The notes: generated by a model from the sequence alone, not told the origin. A stretch of 64,000 nt of DNA from Rhizobium sp. 9140 (GCF_900067135.1 NZ_FJUR01000001.1:2545501-2609500), one strand, 5' to 3'. Positions 1 to 8,895 are shown, counted from the first letter of the stretch. Made by a program: numbers and translations.

Positions 1-601
1 CCACGCCGGCCGGCGGCTCCTCATAGCCGTTCAGCAGCGCGTGGATATAGTCCGGTCCCCCTTCCTGATACTGCGTGAACATATCGAAGATGAAGGTTGG
101 GAAGCCGCGTTCGATGCCACGGGCCTTCGCGATCAGCGAGAAGTCCGGCGGTGCCGCCCCGTTATTAGCCGCAGCGGCGGCTTCGGCATTGGGGAACGGC
201 GAGACGAAATGGTCCGACGCCACAGCCTTGCGGGTGTACATCTCACCCTCGGCATTCGGCCCGTCCTGCACTTCGTAGTTCGCGGCGAAGGTCTTCACCT
301 GCGCTTCCGAGTAACCGAGGTCCTCCAGCGTGCGGAAGGCGACAAGGTTCATCGAGTGACAGGCGGAACAGACTTCCGTGTAGACCTTCAGGCCGCGCTG
401 TAGCTGCCCCTTATCGTAATGGCCGAACGGGCCGGCGAACGACCACTCTTCCTGATGCGGCTTCTTGATCGGGAAGTGCGGCGTTCCCCCGCCATGCTCT
501 TCGGTGGCCGTGGTGCCCTCATGCGGCGCGTTCTCCTGCGCCAGCACGGGGCCGGCAAGAAGAGAGGTGGCAAGGAAGAGGCCGGTAATCAGCTTTTTCA
601 T
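1..601 (-). CDS. petC: Cytochrome c1 of the bc1 complex (3' end outside window)
   Basis: Membrane-anchored c-type cytochrome of ubiquinol:cytochrome c reductase; it passes electrons from the Rieske protein to soluble or membrane cytochrome c on the periplasmic side. The start at 601 gives a Sec signal peptide (MKKLITGLFLATSLLAG, cleavage probably after VLAQ) followed by an acidic/His-rich linker. The haem c attachment motif CSACH is encoded around 352-372, about residue 77. Roughly 200 codons are present; the methionine haem ligand and the C-terminal anchor would lie beyond base 1. It is the last gene of petABC and starts 33 bases after the petB stop. Here c1 is a separate gene, not fused to cytochrome b as in Bradyrhizobium fbcH. 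Identification is secure. Confidence 0.95.
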   Translation of the reverse strand, partial: MKKLITGLFLATSLLAGPVLAQENAPHEGTTATEEHGGGTPHFPIKKPHQEEWSFAGPFGHYDKGQLQRGLKVYTEVCSACHSMNLVAFRTLEDLGYSEAQVKTFAANYEVQDGPNAEGEMYTRKAVASDHFVSPFPNAEAAAAANNGAAPPDFSLIAKARGIERGFPTFIFDMFTQYQEGGPDYIHALLNGYEEPPAGV

Positions 602-633
602 CGTGTTGGAGTCCTTGGTCTCTTCTCTCGGCA

Positions 634-1905
634 TCACGCCGCCACCGGGGTCTTGCGGGCCTTCTGCTCCAGCACCGCTTCGGTGATGGAATTCGGAATG
701 CGGCGCGGCGTCTCGAACAGGCCGAGAAGCGGCATGATCACGAGGAAGAAGCCGAAATAATAGAGCGTGCCGATCTGCGACATCACCACATAGGCGCCTT
801 CCGCCGGGCGCGAGCCGAGCCAGCCGAGAAGGATGGCGTTGACGACGAAGATCCAGAAGAACAGCTTGTACCAGGGACGATAGACCGCCGAGCGGACCTT
901 CGACGTGTCGAGCCAGGGCAGGAAGAACAGAACGATAATCGCCCCGAACATCACGAGCACGCCGCCGAGCTTCGAGTCGATCGGGCCGACATTGAAGGTG
1001 ATGGCGCGCAGCATCGCGTAGAACGGCAGGTAGTACCATTCCGGCACGATATGGGCAGGCGTCTTCAGCGCGTTTGCCGGGATATAGTTGTCCGGGTGGC
1101 CGAGAAAGTTCGGCATGTAGAAGACGAACCAGGCATAGACGAGCAGGAAGACGGACACGCCGAGCGCGTCCTTCAGCGTCGCATAGGGTGTGAACGGAAC
1201 CGTGTCGGTCTTGGTCTTCACCTCGACACCGGTCGGGTTCGTCTGGCCGGTCACATGCAGCGCCCAGATGTGCAGCACGACGACGCCGGCGATCATGAAG
1301 GGCAGCAGGTAATGCAGCGAGAAGAAGCGGTTGAGCGTCGGCTGGTCCACGGCAAAGCCGCCGAGCAGGAACTGCTGGATCCATTCGCCGACGAGCGGGA
1401 AGGCGGAGAAGAAGCCGGTGATGACCGTCGCACCCCAGAAGGACATCTGCCCCCACGGAAGCACGTAGCCCATGAACCCCGCCGCCATCATCAGCAGGTA
1501 GATGACCACGCCAAGAATCCAGAGGATTTCGCGCGGGGCCTTGTAGGAGCCATAATAAAGCCCGCGGCCGATATGCAGGTAGACGGCGATGAAGAAGAAC
1601 GAGGCGCCGTTGGCATGCATGTAGCGCAGCAACCAGCCATGGTTCACGTCGCGCATGATCTTTTCGACAGAAGTAAAGGCGACGGTGGTGTCGGCAGCGT
1701 AATGCATGGCCAGCACGACACCCGTGACGATCTGGATGATCAGCATCACCGACAGCATGGCGCCGAAGGTATAGGCATAGTTCAGGTTGCGCGGAACGGG
1801 ATAGGAAATGAAACTGTCATGGACCAGCCGCGGCAGCGGCAGCCGCGAATCCACCCATTTTTCCAGTCCCGTCGTCGGCGTGTAGGTTGAATGTTCCCCA
1901 CTCAT
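634..1905 (-). CDS. petB: Cytochrome b of the bc1 complex
   Basis: Haem b-carrying core subunit of the bc1 complex in the inner membrane, 423 aa, with the usual eight transmembrane segments. I chose the ATG at 1905 ([10 protein letters not shown]) because the in-frame sequence upstream is only the shadow of petA. Haem ligands are visible as H97 and H111 in the second helix, with the second pair in the later helix around [20 protein letters not shown]. The quinol-oxidation site motif PEWY is present ([10 protein letters not shown]). It follows petA after 14 bases, so the two are cotranscribed. Length and motifs match alphaproteobacterial cytochrome b throughout. Confidence 0.97.
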   Translation of the reverse strand: MSGEHSTYTPTTGLEKWVDSRLPLPRLVHDSFISYPVPRNLNYAYTFGAMLSVMLIIQIVTGVVLAMHYAADTTVAFTSVEKIMRDVNHGWLLRYMHANGASFFFIAVYLHIGRGLYYGSYKAPREILWILGVVIYLLMMAAGFMGYVLPWGQMSFWGATVITGFFSAFPLVGEWIQQFLLGGFAVDQPTLNRFFSLHYLLPFMIAGVVVLHIWALHVTGQTNPTGVEVKTKTDTVPFTPYATLKDALGVSVFLLVYAWFVFYMPNFLGHPDNYIPANALKTPAHIVPEWYYLPFYAMLRAITFNVGPIDSKLGGVLVMFGAIIVLFFLPWLDTSKVRSAVYRPWYKLFFWIFVVNAILLGWLGSRPAEGAYVVMSQIGTLYYFGFFLVIMPLLGLFETPRRIPNSITEAVLEQKARKTPVAA

Positions 1906-1919
1906 ATCGGCAATCCCCC

Positions 1920-2498
1920 TCAACCGATCTTGATGACTGTATCGGATGTGAACGCAAAGTTGGGTACGGCAAGGTTCATCGGCGCCGGACCCTTTCGAAT
2001 GCGGCCCGCCGTATCGTAGTGCGAGCCATGGCAGGGACAGAACCATCCGCCGAAATCGCCGGCCTGGCCGAGCGGAACACAGCCGAGATGGGTGCAGGAG
2101 CCGATCATCACGATCCAGTTTTCCTTGCCCTCGCCGGCCGAACGATCGAGATCGGTCGCCTGCGCGTCGGCCGCGATATTGGCATTGCGCGCGACCGGGT
2201 CCTTGAGGTCGGCGAGCTGGACGGCTTTCGCCTCTTCCACTTCCTTCTCCGTCCGGTTGCGGATGAAGACCGGCTTGCCCCGCCATTTCGCCGTCAGCGA
2301 CATGCCCGGCTGCAGGCTGGACACGTCGACCTCGATGGAGGCGAGCGCCAGCGTTGAGGCATCCGGACGCATCTGGTCGATGAACGGCCAGGCGACCGCT
2401 GCAACGCCGACCGCACCGGCCATCCCGGTTGCCAGATACAGGAAGTCGCGGCGCGTCGGCTCGCTCGGTGTGTCGCTTGTTGTCTGGTGTTCGCTCAC
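1920..2498 (-). CDS. petA: Rieske iron-sulfur protein of the bc1 complex
   Basis: Ubiquinol-cytochrome c reductase iron-sulfur subunit, 192 aa, which takes the first electron from quinol at the Qo site. The start codon is GTG at 2498, preceded by a GAGG ribosome-binding sequence. Residues 16-19 (RRDF) followed by a hydrophobic stretch to about residue 40 form the Tat-type membrane anchor typical of Rieske proteins. The 2Fe-2S ligands are C135 and H137 in CTHLGC and C154 and H157 in CPCHGSH; C140 and C156 form the conserved disulfide. It is the first gene of petABC, with a 464-base upstream intergenic region holding the promoter. Confidence 0.97.
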   Translation of the reverse strand: MSEHQTTSDTPSEPTRRDFLYLATGMAGAVGVAAVAWPFIDQMRPDASTLALASIEVDVSSLQPGMSLTAKWRGKPVFIRNRTEKEVEEAKAVQLADLKDPVARNANIAADAQATDLDRSAGEGKENWIVMIGSCTHLGCVPLGQAGDFGGWFCPCHGSHYDTAGRIRKGPAPMNLAVPNFAFTSDTVIKIG

Positions 2499-2707
2499 GG
2501 CCTCATCATCCTCTCAACCCGGCAGCTTGAGAAAGCCGCCCACGCGTCCCCGACGCCGGTTCTGTCCTTCCGCAGTTGAGCGAAAGAACGGCGCCAAATC
2601 AATAAGGCGAGACCGGCTCGCCGCAATTTAATCCCGCTTCCCCCCGGGCCTCCCCGCCCGGTCCATAGACAGCGCGACGCTGCTCCGGATTCCCGAGCCA
2701 TTCCCGG

Positions 2708-2736
2708 GTTCTATGCTTGATAAACTTGCATGTCCA
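2708..2736 (-). promoter_or_regulatory. Possible petABC promoter
   Basis: Read on the minus strand, TGGACA (2731-2736) and TAGAAC (2708-2713) are separated by exactly 17 bases, an acceptable but imperfect sigma-70 match. It would leave a leader of about 200 bases before petA. It is weak as sequence evidence alone; other starts nearer to petA are possible. Confidence 0.25.
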
Positions 2737-2891
2737 GCCTTGCAAATGCCGCAGGGCAGCCTTGCGTAAGTCCTGCCGTGACGCTTTGTCGCGGGTGTTG
2801 CCGGGATGCCCAACGCGCAAGGCCGGACGCCCGAACATCCGGCCACATCAAGGCAGAAATCCTCAATGTCCATCAAACATGCCGCAGCGCT

Positions 2892-2910
2892 AATGCTGCA
2901 TTGCAGCATT
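2892..2910. promoter_or_regulatory. 19-base palindromic operator candidate (PhaR-like)
   Basis: The sequence AATGCTGCATTGCAGCATT is a perfect palindrome around a single central base. It contains CTGC-N3-GCAG, the type of site bound by PhaR of Paracoccus denitrificans, and TGC-N3-GCA, reported for PhaR of Bradyrhizobium. It ends 52 bases before the start codon at 2963. A shorter site of the same class lies in the phasin promoter at 60741-60751. Binding by PhaR is inferred from the motif only. Confidence 0.5.
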
Positions 2911-2962
2911 TCCATCTTCATGGTACCGGCCATGCATCCGAATCGGCAAAGAGAGCCCCTGC

Positions 2963-3910
2963 ATGCGCAAGACCCTTGCCATAATGCTGAATACCCTTGC
3001 AGCCCTCGGCCTCGTCCTCTGCGCCCTTCGCTACCTCGGCACAGTGTGGCCGCTGCTGCTGCTCAACAGCATGCAGACGCATGTGGCGATGGCGATCGCG
3101 ATGGTGATGCTCGCGTCGTTCGTCGTCACCCGCAGCCGAACGAGCCTGCTGTTGCTGGTCGTTTCCCTCGCCCTCGCCGCTCACGCCGTTTTCATGAAAC
3201 GCGAGTTCGCCATCGAAGCGACGGCCGCCGACCTCGCAGCCGGTTCAAGCCTCAGGATCATCTCGTTCAATATGCTGTCGGAAAATCTCGAGGGTGCGAC
3301 GGATGTCGCCGACATGCTGATGGCGTCGGATGCGGATGTCGCGGTCGTTCTGGAGGGTGCGCCGCTGTTCATGCAGTTGCAGCGGCTCGAAGCCGCCTAT
3401 CCCTACCGGCTCGGCTGCGGCGAACGGACGCCGACCTGCGATCTCCTGATGTTCTCGAAACATCCGATGACCGATATCTCCATCGGAGACCTCAGCGACC
3501 TGCGCAAGGATCGGGTGATGTCGGCGCGCATCTCGGCGCCCGCCGGCGCCTTCCGCATGGTGGCAGCGCATCTGTCGAAACCCTTCTTCGACAACTACCA
3601 CATGAAGGAACTCGATCGCCTCTCCGCATTCATGCGCAACACGAGGGAACCGCTGGTGCTCTCGGGCGACTTCAACTCCGGCACCATCGCGCCGGACATG
3701 CAGAATATGCTGCGCCACCTGCGCCTGCGCACCGTGCCGCGCGAGCCGGCGACATGGCCCGTGCAGCTTGCCGATACCGGTCTCGGCGTCGCGATCGACC
3801 ACATCTACAGCCGACCGCCGCTCGTGCCGCTCTCGGTGAGGCGCCTCGATCGGGACTATGGCTCGAACCACTACGGCCTCATCGCCGACTTCGCCTTCCG
3901 CAAGCCCTGA
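2963..3910 (+). CDS. Membrane-anchored endonuclease/exonuclease/phosphatase family protein
   Basis: 315 aa. Three hydrophobic segments fill residues 1-80, so the catalytic part probably lies on the periplasmic side. From about residue 90 a fold of the DNase I/EEP superfamily follows: SFNMLSEN at the first metal-binding strand, AVVLEGAP carrying the metal-binding Glu, a His in MVAAHLSKP, the SGDFNS strand with catalytic Asp and Asn, and a final SNHYGLIADF with the Asp/His pair. Members act on nucleic acids, phosphoinositides or sphingomyelin, so the substrate cannot be named. It is divergent from petA and converges on the ABC exporter gene, ending 27 bases before that gene's stop. Confidence 0.85.
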   Translation: MRKTLAIMLNTLAALGLVLCALRYLGTVWPLLLLNSMQTHVAMAIAMVMLASFVVTRSRTSLLLLVVSLALAAHAVFMKREFAIEATAADLAAGSSLRIISFNMLSENLEGATDVADMLMASDADVAVVLEGAPLFMQLQRLEAAYPYRLGCGERTPTCDLLMFSKHPMTDISIGDLSDLRKDRVMSARISAPAGAFRMVAAHLSKPFFDNYHMKELDRLSAFMRNTREPLVLSGDFNSGTIAPDMQNMLRHLRLRTVPREPATWPVQLADTGLGVAIDHIYSRPPLVPLSVRRLDRDYGSNHYGLIADFAFRKP

Positions 3911-3937
3911 TCGCCGGGAAGACAAGAGACAGACCAG

Positions 3938-5857
3938 TTACGACGCGGCGTCATCCCGGGATGACGCGGCGTCATCCCGGGCAAGAAAACCACCCGACTG
4001 GCGCGACCAGAGCTCGGCATAAAGCCCCTTCTCCGCGAGCAGTTGCGCATGCGTCCCATCCTGCACGATCGCGCCGGCATCCATCACGATCAGCCGGTCG
4101 AGCGCGGCGATGGTCGAGAGGCGGTGGGCGATGGCCAGCACGGTCTTGCCCTTCATCAGCACGTCCAGATTATCCTGGATCGCGGCCTCCACCTCCGAAT
4201 CGAGCGCGGATGTCGCCTCGTCGAGAACGAGGATCGGCGCATCCTTCAGCATGACACGGGCAATGGCGATGCGCTGGCGCTGCCCGCCCGAGAGCTTGAT
4301 GCCGCGCTCGCCCACATGCGCATCGAAGCCGGTGCGCCCGCGCTGGTCTTCCAGCCGCTCGATGAAGGCCAGCGCCTCTGCCCGTTCGGCGGCCAACCGC
4401 AAAGCCCGGTCGTCGGCATCCGGCCGTCCGAAAAGGATGTTGTCGCGGATGGAGCGGTGCAGCAGCGAGGTATCCTGACTGACCATGCCGATCTGCGCCC
4501 GCAGCGATTCCTGCCGCACGCCGGCGATATCCTGCCCGTCGATCGTGATGCGCCCACCCTCAAGATCGTAGAAGCGCAAGAGCAGGTTGACGAGCGTCGA
4601 TTTTCCAGCCCCCGAACGTCCGACGATACCGACTTTCTCACCCGGCCGGATCGTCAGCGACAGATCGTCGATGACACCCTTCTCGCGCCCATAGTGGAAG
4701 CGGATACCCTCGAACACTATGCCCGGCTGGCGCACCACGAGATCGGGCGCCTGCGGCTTATCGACGAGATCGATCGGCTGCGCGATCATGTCGGCCGCGT
4801 TCTGGATCGTGCCGATATTGCGCATGATGCCGTTGAACTGCACCATCATGCGCGACAGCAGGAAATTCAGCCGCAGAACCAATGCCAGCGTAAACGCCAC
4901 GGCGCCGGCGCTGATCGCCCCGGCCAGCCACAGATGCACGCTGAGCGCGGCCATCGTCACGATCATGATGCCGGAAAGGAGCGCCATCGAGGCGCGCACG
5001 CCGGTGATGAACCGGGTAAACCGCAGCGTCGTCGCCTGGAAGGTGTCGAAGCCCTCGCGCATGTAGCGGTCGTTTTCCTCGTCGCGACCGAACAGCTTCA
5101 GCGTCTGGATGTTCGAATAGGCATCGACCATGCGACCCGACAGCATGGAGGAGGCCTCCGCCGTCTCCTTGGAATGCGCCCGGATGCGCGGCACGAAATA
5201 GCGCGCGAGGCCTGAGAAGACGACCAGCCAGACCAGCACCACCGCCGCCATCGTCAGGTCCAGCTGCCCGACCAGCACCAGCGTCGAGACCGAATAGATG
5301 CCGACGAACCAGACGCTCTCCATCAGCGAGGTCACGACGTCACCCGCAGCTTGGCCCCCCGACCAGACCTTGGTAACGATGCGCCCGGAAAAATCGTTCT
5401 GGAAGAAGGAGACCGACTGCCGCGCGACATGCAGATAGGATTGCCAGCGCACGAGATTGTAGAAGCCGGGCGTGATGATCTGCTGATCGACCAGCGCCAT
5501 GACCAGCGTCACGACGAACCTGACGATGCCGATGAGCAGCAGCATCCCCACCAGCTCCCGCCCATGCGTCGCCAGCAACCCCTCCCATCCAGCAGCCCGA
5601 TCGACCGTCGCCAGGATATCCACGAGCCGCCCGACGAACCAGAACAACGCCGCCTCGATGGCCGCACTCATTCCGCCGAGCACGAGCATCGCGATAAACG
5701 GCGCCTTGGCTTGGGCGATATAGAACCAGATAAACCCGAGAAGCCCCCGCGGCGGCTGCAAGGCCTCCCGGTGGGCAAAAGGCTGGATCCAGGTTTCGAA
5801 GAAGCGGAAGACGGGGCGCAGGAACATGGGCTGGAATATACGCGCCCAGCCTGTCAC
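3938..5857 (-). CDS. ABC exporter, fused permease and ATPase (MsbA/MdlB type)
   Basis: 639 aa half-transporter. Residues about 1-340 hold the six-helix exporter membrane domain; the ATPase follows. Walker A GRSGAGKST is near residue 411, signature LSGGQRQR near 522, Walker B ILVLDEATSALD near 541, and the H-loop is in AIAHRLST. All catalytic motifs are intact. It lies downstream of a second exporter of the same family at 6131-7993 on the same strand, 273 bases away, suggesting a pair. The C-terminus carries a 7-residue tandem duplication absent from ordinary family ends. Substrate is unknown; lipid or multidrug export is the family's usual role. Confidence 0.9.
   Translation of the reverse strand: MTGWARIFQPMFLRPVFRFFETWIQPFAHREALQPPRGLLGFIWFYIAQAKAPFIAMLVLGGMSAAIEAALFWFVGRLVDILATVDRAAGWEGLLATHGRELVGMLLLIGIVRFVVTLVMALVDQQIITPGFYNLVRWQSYLHVARQSVSFFQNDFSGRIVTKVWSGGQAAGDVVTSLMESVWFVGIYSVSTLVLVGQLDLTMAAVVLVWLVVFSGLARYFVPRIRAHSKETAEASSMLSGRMVDAYSNIQTLKLFGRDEENDRYMREGFDTFQATTLRFTRFITGVRASMALLSGIMIVTMAALSVHLWLAGAISAGAVAFTLALVLRLNFLLSRMMVQFNGIMRNIGTIQNAADMIAQPIDLVDKPQAPDLVVRQPGIVFEGIRFHYGREKGVIDDLSLTIRPGEKVGIVGRSGAGKSTLVNLLLRFYDLEGGRITIDGQDIAGVRQESLRAQIGMVSQDTSLLHRSIRDNILFGRPDADDRALRLAAERAEALAFIERLEDQRGRTGFDAHVGERGIKLSGGQRQRIAIARVMLKDAPILVLDEATSALDSEVEAAIQDNLDVLMKGKTVLAIAHRLSTIAALDRLIVMDAGAIVQDGTHAQLLAEKGLYAELWSRQSGGFLARDDAASSRDDAAS
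3942..3984. repeat. 21-base tandem duplication with a 20-base palindrome
   Basis: The unit beginning GACGCGGCGTCATCCCGGG occurs twice with a period of 21 bases (starts at 3942 and 3963). At the junction it makes the perfect palindrome GCGTCATCCCGGGATGACGC at 3948-3967. It encodes the last 14 residues of the exporter at 3938-5857 (a 7-residue unit containing RDDAASS twice) and sits between convergent genes, so it may also act as a terminator hairpin. Its core resembles the CGTCATCCCGG ends of the intergenic repeat at 25361-25475. Confidence 0.8.
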
Positions 5858-6130
5858 GACAATGCGCGCGGGCTGCCGAGGCGCGTTAAATTCCGTTCAT
5901 GAATCGGATCAAGATGAGGCGACGGGACCACGGCACCGCAATCGCCCCCCATCAGCCCCTCATCTGCCTGCCGGCATCTTCTCCCCGCATGCGGGGAGAA
6001 GAGACCCGGAATGCCCGCCCCACTCCGCAACAACGTTCCCTCTCCCCGCAGGCGGGGAGAGTGCTAGGGTGAGGGGCAGCCAAGCCCCCGAGTCCCGGCA
6101 AGAAGCACGACAAGCCAAAAACCGAGGCGG
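5858..6130. other. Spacer between the two exporter genes
   Basis: 273 bases between the start of the first exporter and the stop of the second. Most of it is the palindromic repeat described at 5950-6083; the rest shows no gene. Confidence 0.7.
5950..6083. repeat. Rhizobial intergenic palindromic repeat (RIME-like)
   Basis: Two hairpin modules in tandem. The first has the inverted arms TTCTCCCCGC / GCGGGGAGAA around 5980-6001 after the sequence CTGCCTGCCGGCATC. The second has CTCTCCCCGC / GCGGGGAGAG around 6041-6063 followed by TGCTAGGGTGAGGGGC. This layout is that of the short mosaic repeats scattered between genes in Rhizobiaceae. It is recognised by pattern, not by a database search. Confidence 0.75.
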
Positions 6131-7993
6131 CTACTCCGCCGCCTCGTCCTTCGCATCCGCATCCTCCTGCAGGAACCCGCCAGACTGCCGCGACCACAGA
6201 TCCGCGTACAGCCCCTTCTCCGACACCAGCTCAGCATGCGTACCGGTCTGGATGATCTCCCCCTGTTCGAGGATGACCAGCCGGTCCATCTCTGTCAGTG
6301 TCGAGAGCCGGTGGGCGATGGCGATGACGGTCTTGCCGGACATCAGGGCAAACAGGTTTTCCTGAATGGCCTGCTCCACCTCCGAATCCAGCGCCGAGGT
6401 CGCCTCGTCGAGGATCAGGATCGGCGCGTCTTTCAGAAACACGCGTGCGATCGCGATCCGCTGCCGCTGACCGCCGGACAGCTTCACGCCGCGTTCGCCG
6501 ACCTGCGCGTCAAGACCCTTGCGACCCTGATTGTCCTCGAGGATCGCGATGAAGTCCCAGGCATTGGCGCGCTTTGCTGCCGCGACGATCTCCTCGTCCG
6601 TTGCCTCCGGCCGGCCATAGGCGATGTTGTCGCGAATGGAGCGGTGGAGCAGCGAGGTATCCTGCGTCACGACGCCGATCTGCCGGCGCAGGCTGTCCTG
6701 CGTCACCGTGGCGATGTCCTGCCCGTCTATGAGGATCCGCCCCGACTTCAGGTCGTAGAACCGAAGCAACACGTTCATCAGCGTTGTCTTGCCGGCACCC
6801 GAACGGCCGACCAGACCGACCTTCTCGCCCGGCGCGATCGACAGCGACAGCCGGTCGATGACCTGTTTGTGCTTGCCGTAGTCGAAGCCGATCGCGTCGA
6901 AGACGATCCCGCCGCGCGATGCATCGAGCACCTTGGCATCGGGGATATCGACGATGTCGTGCGCCTTTGTCATCATCGACATGCCGTCATAAACGGTGCC
7001 GATATTTTCAAACAGCGCCGAGACCTCCCACATCACCCATTGCGACATGCCGTTGATGCGCATGGCGAGCGAGACGGCGATCGCAATGGAGCCGATCGAG
7101 ACATCGCTCGTCATCCACAGATGTATGCCGAGTGCTGCGATGGCAAACAGCGCGATGCAGTTGTTCGTGTAGACCAGCACGTGGAACAGCGTGACCTTAC
7201 GCATCTGCTTGTGCACGGTGCCGAGAAATGCGTCCATGCTGTCCCGGGCATAGACCTCTTCCCGACCCGCATGCGAGAACAGCTTGACGGTCGCGATGTT
7301 GGTGTAGCTATCGACGATCCGTCCGGTCATCATCGAGCGCGTATCGGCCTGCTCTTTCGAGATCTTGCGCAGGCGCGGCACGAAGTAGGCGACGATGCCG
7401 ATATAGCATCCCATCCAGACGACGAGCGGCGCCAGCAGCCGCCAGTCGGCCGCGGCCACGACGACGAGCATCGAGACGAAGTAGCTGACGACATAGACGA
7501 AAACGTCGAGGATCTTCATCACCGTTTCACGAACGGCAAGCGAGGTCTGCATGACCTTGGTCGCAACCCGTCCGGCAAACTCGTTGGCAAAGAACGTCAT
7601 GCTCTGGCGCAGCAGATAGCGGTGCATCTGCCAGCGCGCGATCATCGGGTAGTTGCCGAGCAGGATCTGGTGCATGACCATCGAGTTCAGCGCGACAACG
7701 CCCGGCAGGCCGATGAGGATGATCGCCCCCATGACCATCAGCCGCGTTCCCTCTGTCTCAAGGAACGTCGCGCGGTCGGCCGCCGCCAGCCAGTCGACGA
7801 GGCTGCCGAGAAACTGGAACAGCGCGACTTCGCCGACGGCGATCAGCATGGCGCAGAAGGCCATGATGAACAACCATGGGGCCGCCGGCTTGGAATAGTG
7901 CCAGCAGAATGCAAACAGGCCTGTCGGCGGAGCCGTCGGCTCCTCCTGCGGATAGGCTTCAAGGCGGGATTCAAACCAGCCGAACATGATCAT
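6131..7993 (-). CDS. ABC exporter, fused permease and ATPase (second of the pair)
   Basis: 620 aa, same family as the neighbouring exporter at 3938-5857. Six membrane helices occupy roughly residues 35-330. Walker A GRSGAGKTT is near residue 391, LSGGQRQR near 503, Walker B ILILDEATSALD near 523, and an H-loop AIAHRLST follows. The start is MIMFGW at 7993 or the internal ATG two codons later (7987). Both ATPases of the pair have complete catalytic motifs, so a heterodimer with one dead site is not indicated; two homodimers or a symmetric heterodimer are both possible. Substrate unknown. Confidence 0.9.
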   Translation of the reverse strand: MIMFGWFESRLEAYPQEEPTAPPTGLFAFCWHYSKPAAPWLFIMAFCAMLIAVGEVALFQFLGSLVDWLAAADRATFLETEGTRLMVMGAIILIGLPGVVALNSMVMHQILLGNYPMIARWQMHRYLLRQSMTFFANEFAGRVATKVMQTSLAVRETVMKILDVFVYVVSYFVSMLVVVAAADWRLLAPLVVWMGCYIGIVAYFVPRLRKISKEQADTRSMMTGRIVDSYTNIATVKLFSHAGREEVYARDSMDAFLGTVHKQMRKVTLFHVLVYTNNCIALFAIAALGIHLWMTSDVSIGSIAIAVSLAMRINGMSQWVMWEVSALFENIGTVYDGMSMMTKAHDIVDIPDAKVLDASRGGIVFDAIGFDYGKHKQVIDRLSLSIAPGEKVGLVGRSGAGKTTLMNVLLRFYDLKSGRILIDGQDIATVTQDSLRRQIGVVTQDTSLLHRSIRDNIAYGRPEATDEEIVAAAKRANAWDFIAILEDNQGRKGLDAQVGERGVKLSGGQRQRIAIARVFLKDAPILILDEATSALDSEVEQAIQENLFALMSGKTVIAIAHRLSTLTEMDRLVILEQGEIIQTGTHAELVSEKGLYADLWSRQSGGFLQEDADAKDEAAE

Positions 7994-8436
7994 GCTCCCG
8001 AGATAGGAGATTCTGGAGCGACCCCGGAAAGTGGCAAGGCCTTGGGATCGCGGCGAGAAAGAGGGTTTTGGGAAGGCGGACGGTTCCGCATTCGGGATAA
8101 CTGAGCTGCGACGGCCGTGAGGCGGCGTTCACGGTGAATCGGTGCCGGGAAAGGCACGATCGACGTTGGCGAGCGGCGCTAGGAAATCCTGGGAAAGGAG
8201 AAGCGGCGCGAACCGGTCAGTGGTGAAATGCGGTCCGAAGACGTCGGAGCCAGATCACCGGGAGGTTGACGGTCACTGAGATATCCATGCAATCCTCCGT
8301 AAGGTTCGTGTGGGCGCTGGCAACCTCTTAACGAAATTTTCCTTCACATACCAGATCGCGCCGGGTGTTTTTTCGCCGGGCTCGAAGACCGGTCGCCGCT
8401 GTTGCCAATTCGGCACGGATGAATTAACCGGCAGGC
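7994..8436. other. 443-base divergent intergenic region (exporter / trmL)
   Basis: Apart from the possible 23-codon ORF at 8217-8288 on the minus strand, I see no gene. Bases 7994-8216 and 8289-8436 show no clear promoter hexamers or terminator. If the small ORF is translated, the exporter mRNA has a leader longer than 290 bases. Confidence 0.6.
8217..8288 (-). CDS. Possible 23-aa peptide with a strong ribosome-binding site
   Basis: An ATG at 8288 is preceded by a full GGAGG Shine-Dalgarno six bases upstream (ACGGAGGATTGC then ATG) and runs 23 codons to TGA at 8217. The peptide begins MDISVTVNLPVIWLRRLR and ends in two histidines: a short hydrophobic stretch followed by basic residues. It lies 223 bases upstream of the exporter gene on the same strand and could be a leader peptide or a small membrane-associated protein. 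I do not recognise it. The ribosome-binding site is the main support. Confidence 0.35.
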   Translation of the reverse strand: MDISVTVNLPVIWLRRLRTAFHH

Positions 8437-8895
8437 ATGCTGCGCATCGCCCTTTACCAGCCCGATATCGCCGGCAACACCGGCACCATCCTGCGCCTCG
8501 CCGCCTGCCTCGGCCTCGGTGTCGATATCATCGAGCCCGCCGGCTTCGATCTGTCGGACAGGAACCTGAAGCGCGCCGGCCTCGACTATATCGCCTCCGT
8601 CACGCTGGCACGGCACGTCAACTGGACATCCTTCGAGGAAGCGCGCCAAGGTGAAGGCCGGCGGCTGGTGCTGGCGAGCACCAAGGCGGCCCAGCCCTAT
8701 ACGCGGTTCATGTTCGCGCCCGGAGACACGCTGCTGTTCGGCCGTGAAAGCGCTGGCGTGCCGGACACCGTTCACGCAGCATCGGATGCGCGCATCATCA
8801 TTCCCATGGTCGAGGGCCGGCGCTCGCTCAATCTGGCCATGTCCGTAGCGATGATCGCGGGAGAAGCCTTACGCCAGACGTCACCAGACCTTTAA
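8437..8895 (+). CDS. trmL: tRNA (cytidine/uridine-34 2'-O)-methyltransferase
   Basis: 152 aa, the normal size for the single-domain SPOUT methyltransferase TrmL, which methylates the ribose of the wobble nucleotide of certain tRNA-Leu species. Family features are NTGTILRLAACLG near the N-terminus, GDTLLFGRESAGVP about residue 95, and the SAM-binding knot IIIPMVEGRRSLNLAMSVAM near the C-terminus. The ATG at 8437 follows a GGCAGG sequence. It converges with the small gene at 8892-9152, whose stop overlaps its last bases by 4. The trmL location beside petABC recurs in related genomes. Confidence 0.93.
   Translation: MLRIALYQPDIAGNTGTILRLAACLGLGVDIIEPAGFDLSDRNLKRAGLDYIASVTLARHVNWTSFEEARQGEGRRLVLASTKAAQPYTRFMFAPGDTLLFGRESAGVPDTVHAASDARIIIPMVEGRRSLNLAMSVAMIAGEALRQTSPDL

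Larger units (their letters stand above)
2499..2962. other. 464-base divergent intergenic region (petA / EEP-family gene)
   Basis: No convincing gene lies here; the short reading frames have poor ribosome-binding sites and unusual composition. It must hold the petABC promoter on the minus strand and a promoter for the plus-strand gene at 2963. Two signals are listed separately: a possible minus-strand promoter at 2708-2736 and a 19-base perfect palindrome at 2892-2910. Confidence 0.7.

Noticed and set aside
2806..4254. Plus-strand open frame of 482 codons across 2963-3910
   Set aside because: It overlaps two supported genes in the wrong frame and is very rich in Arg, Pro and His.
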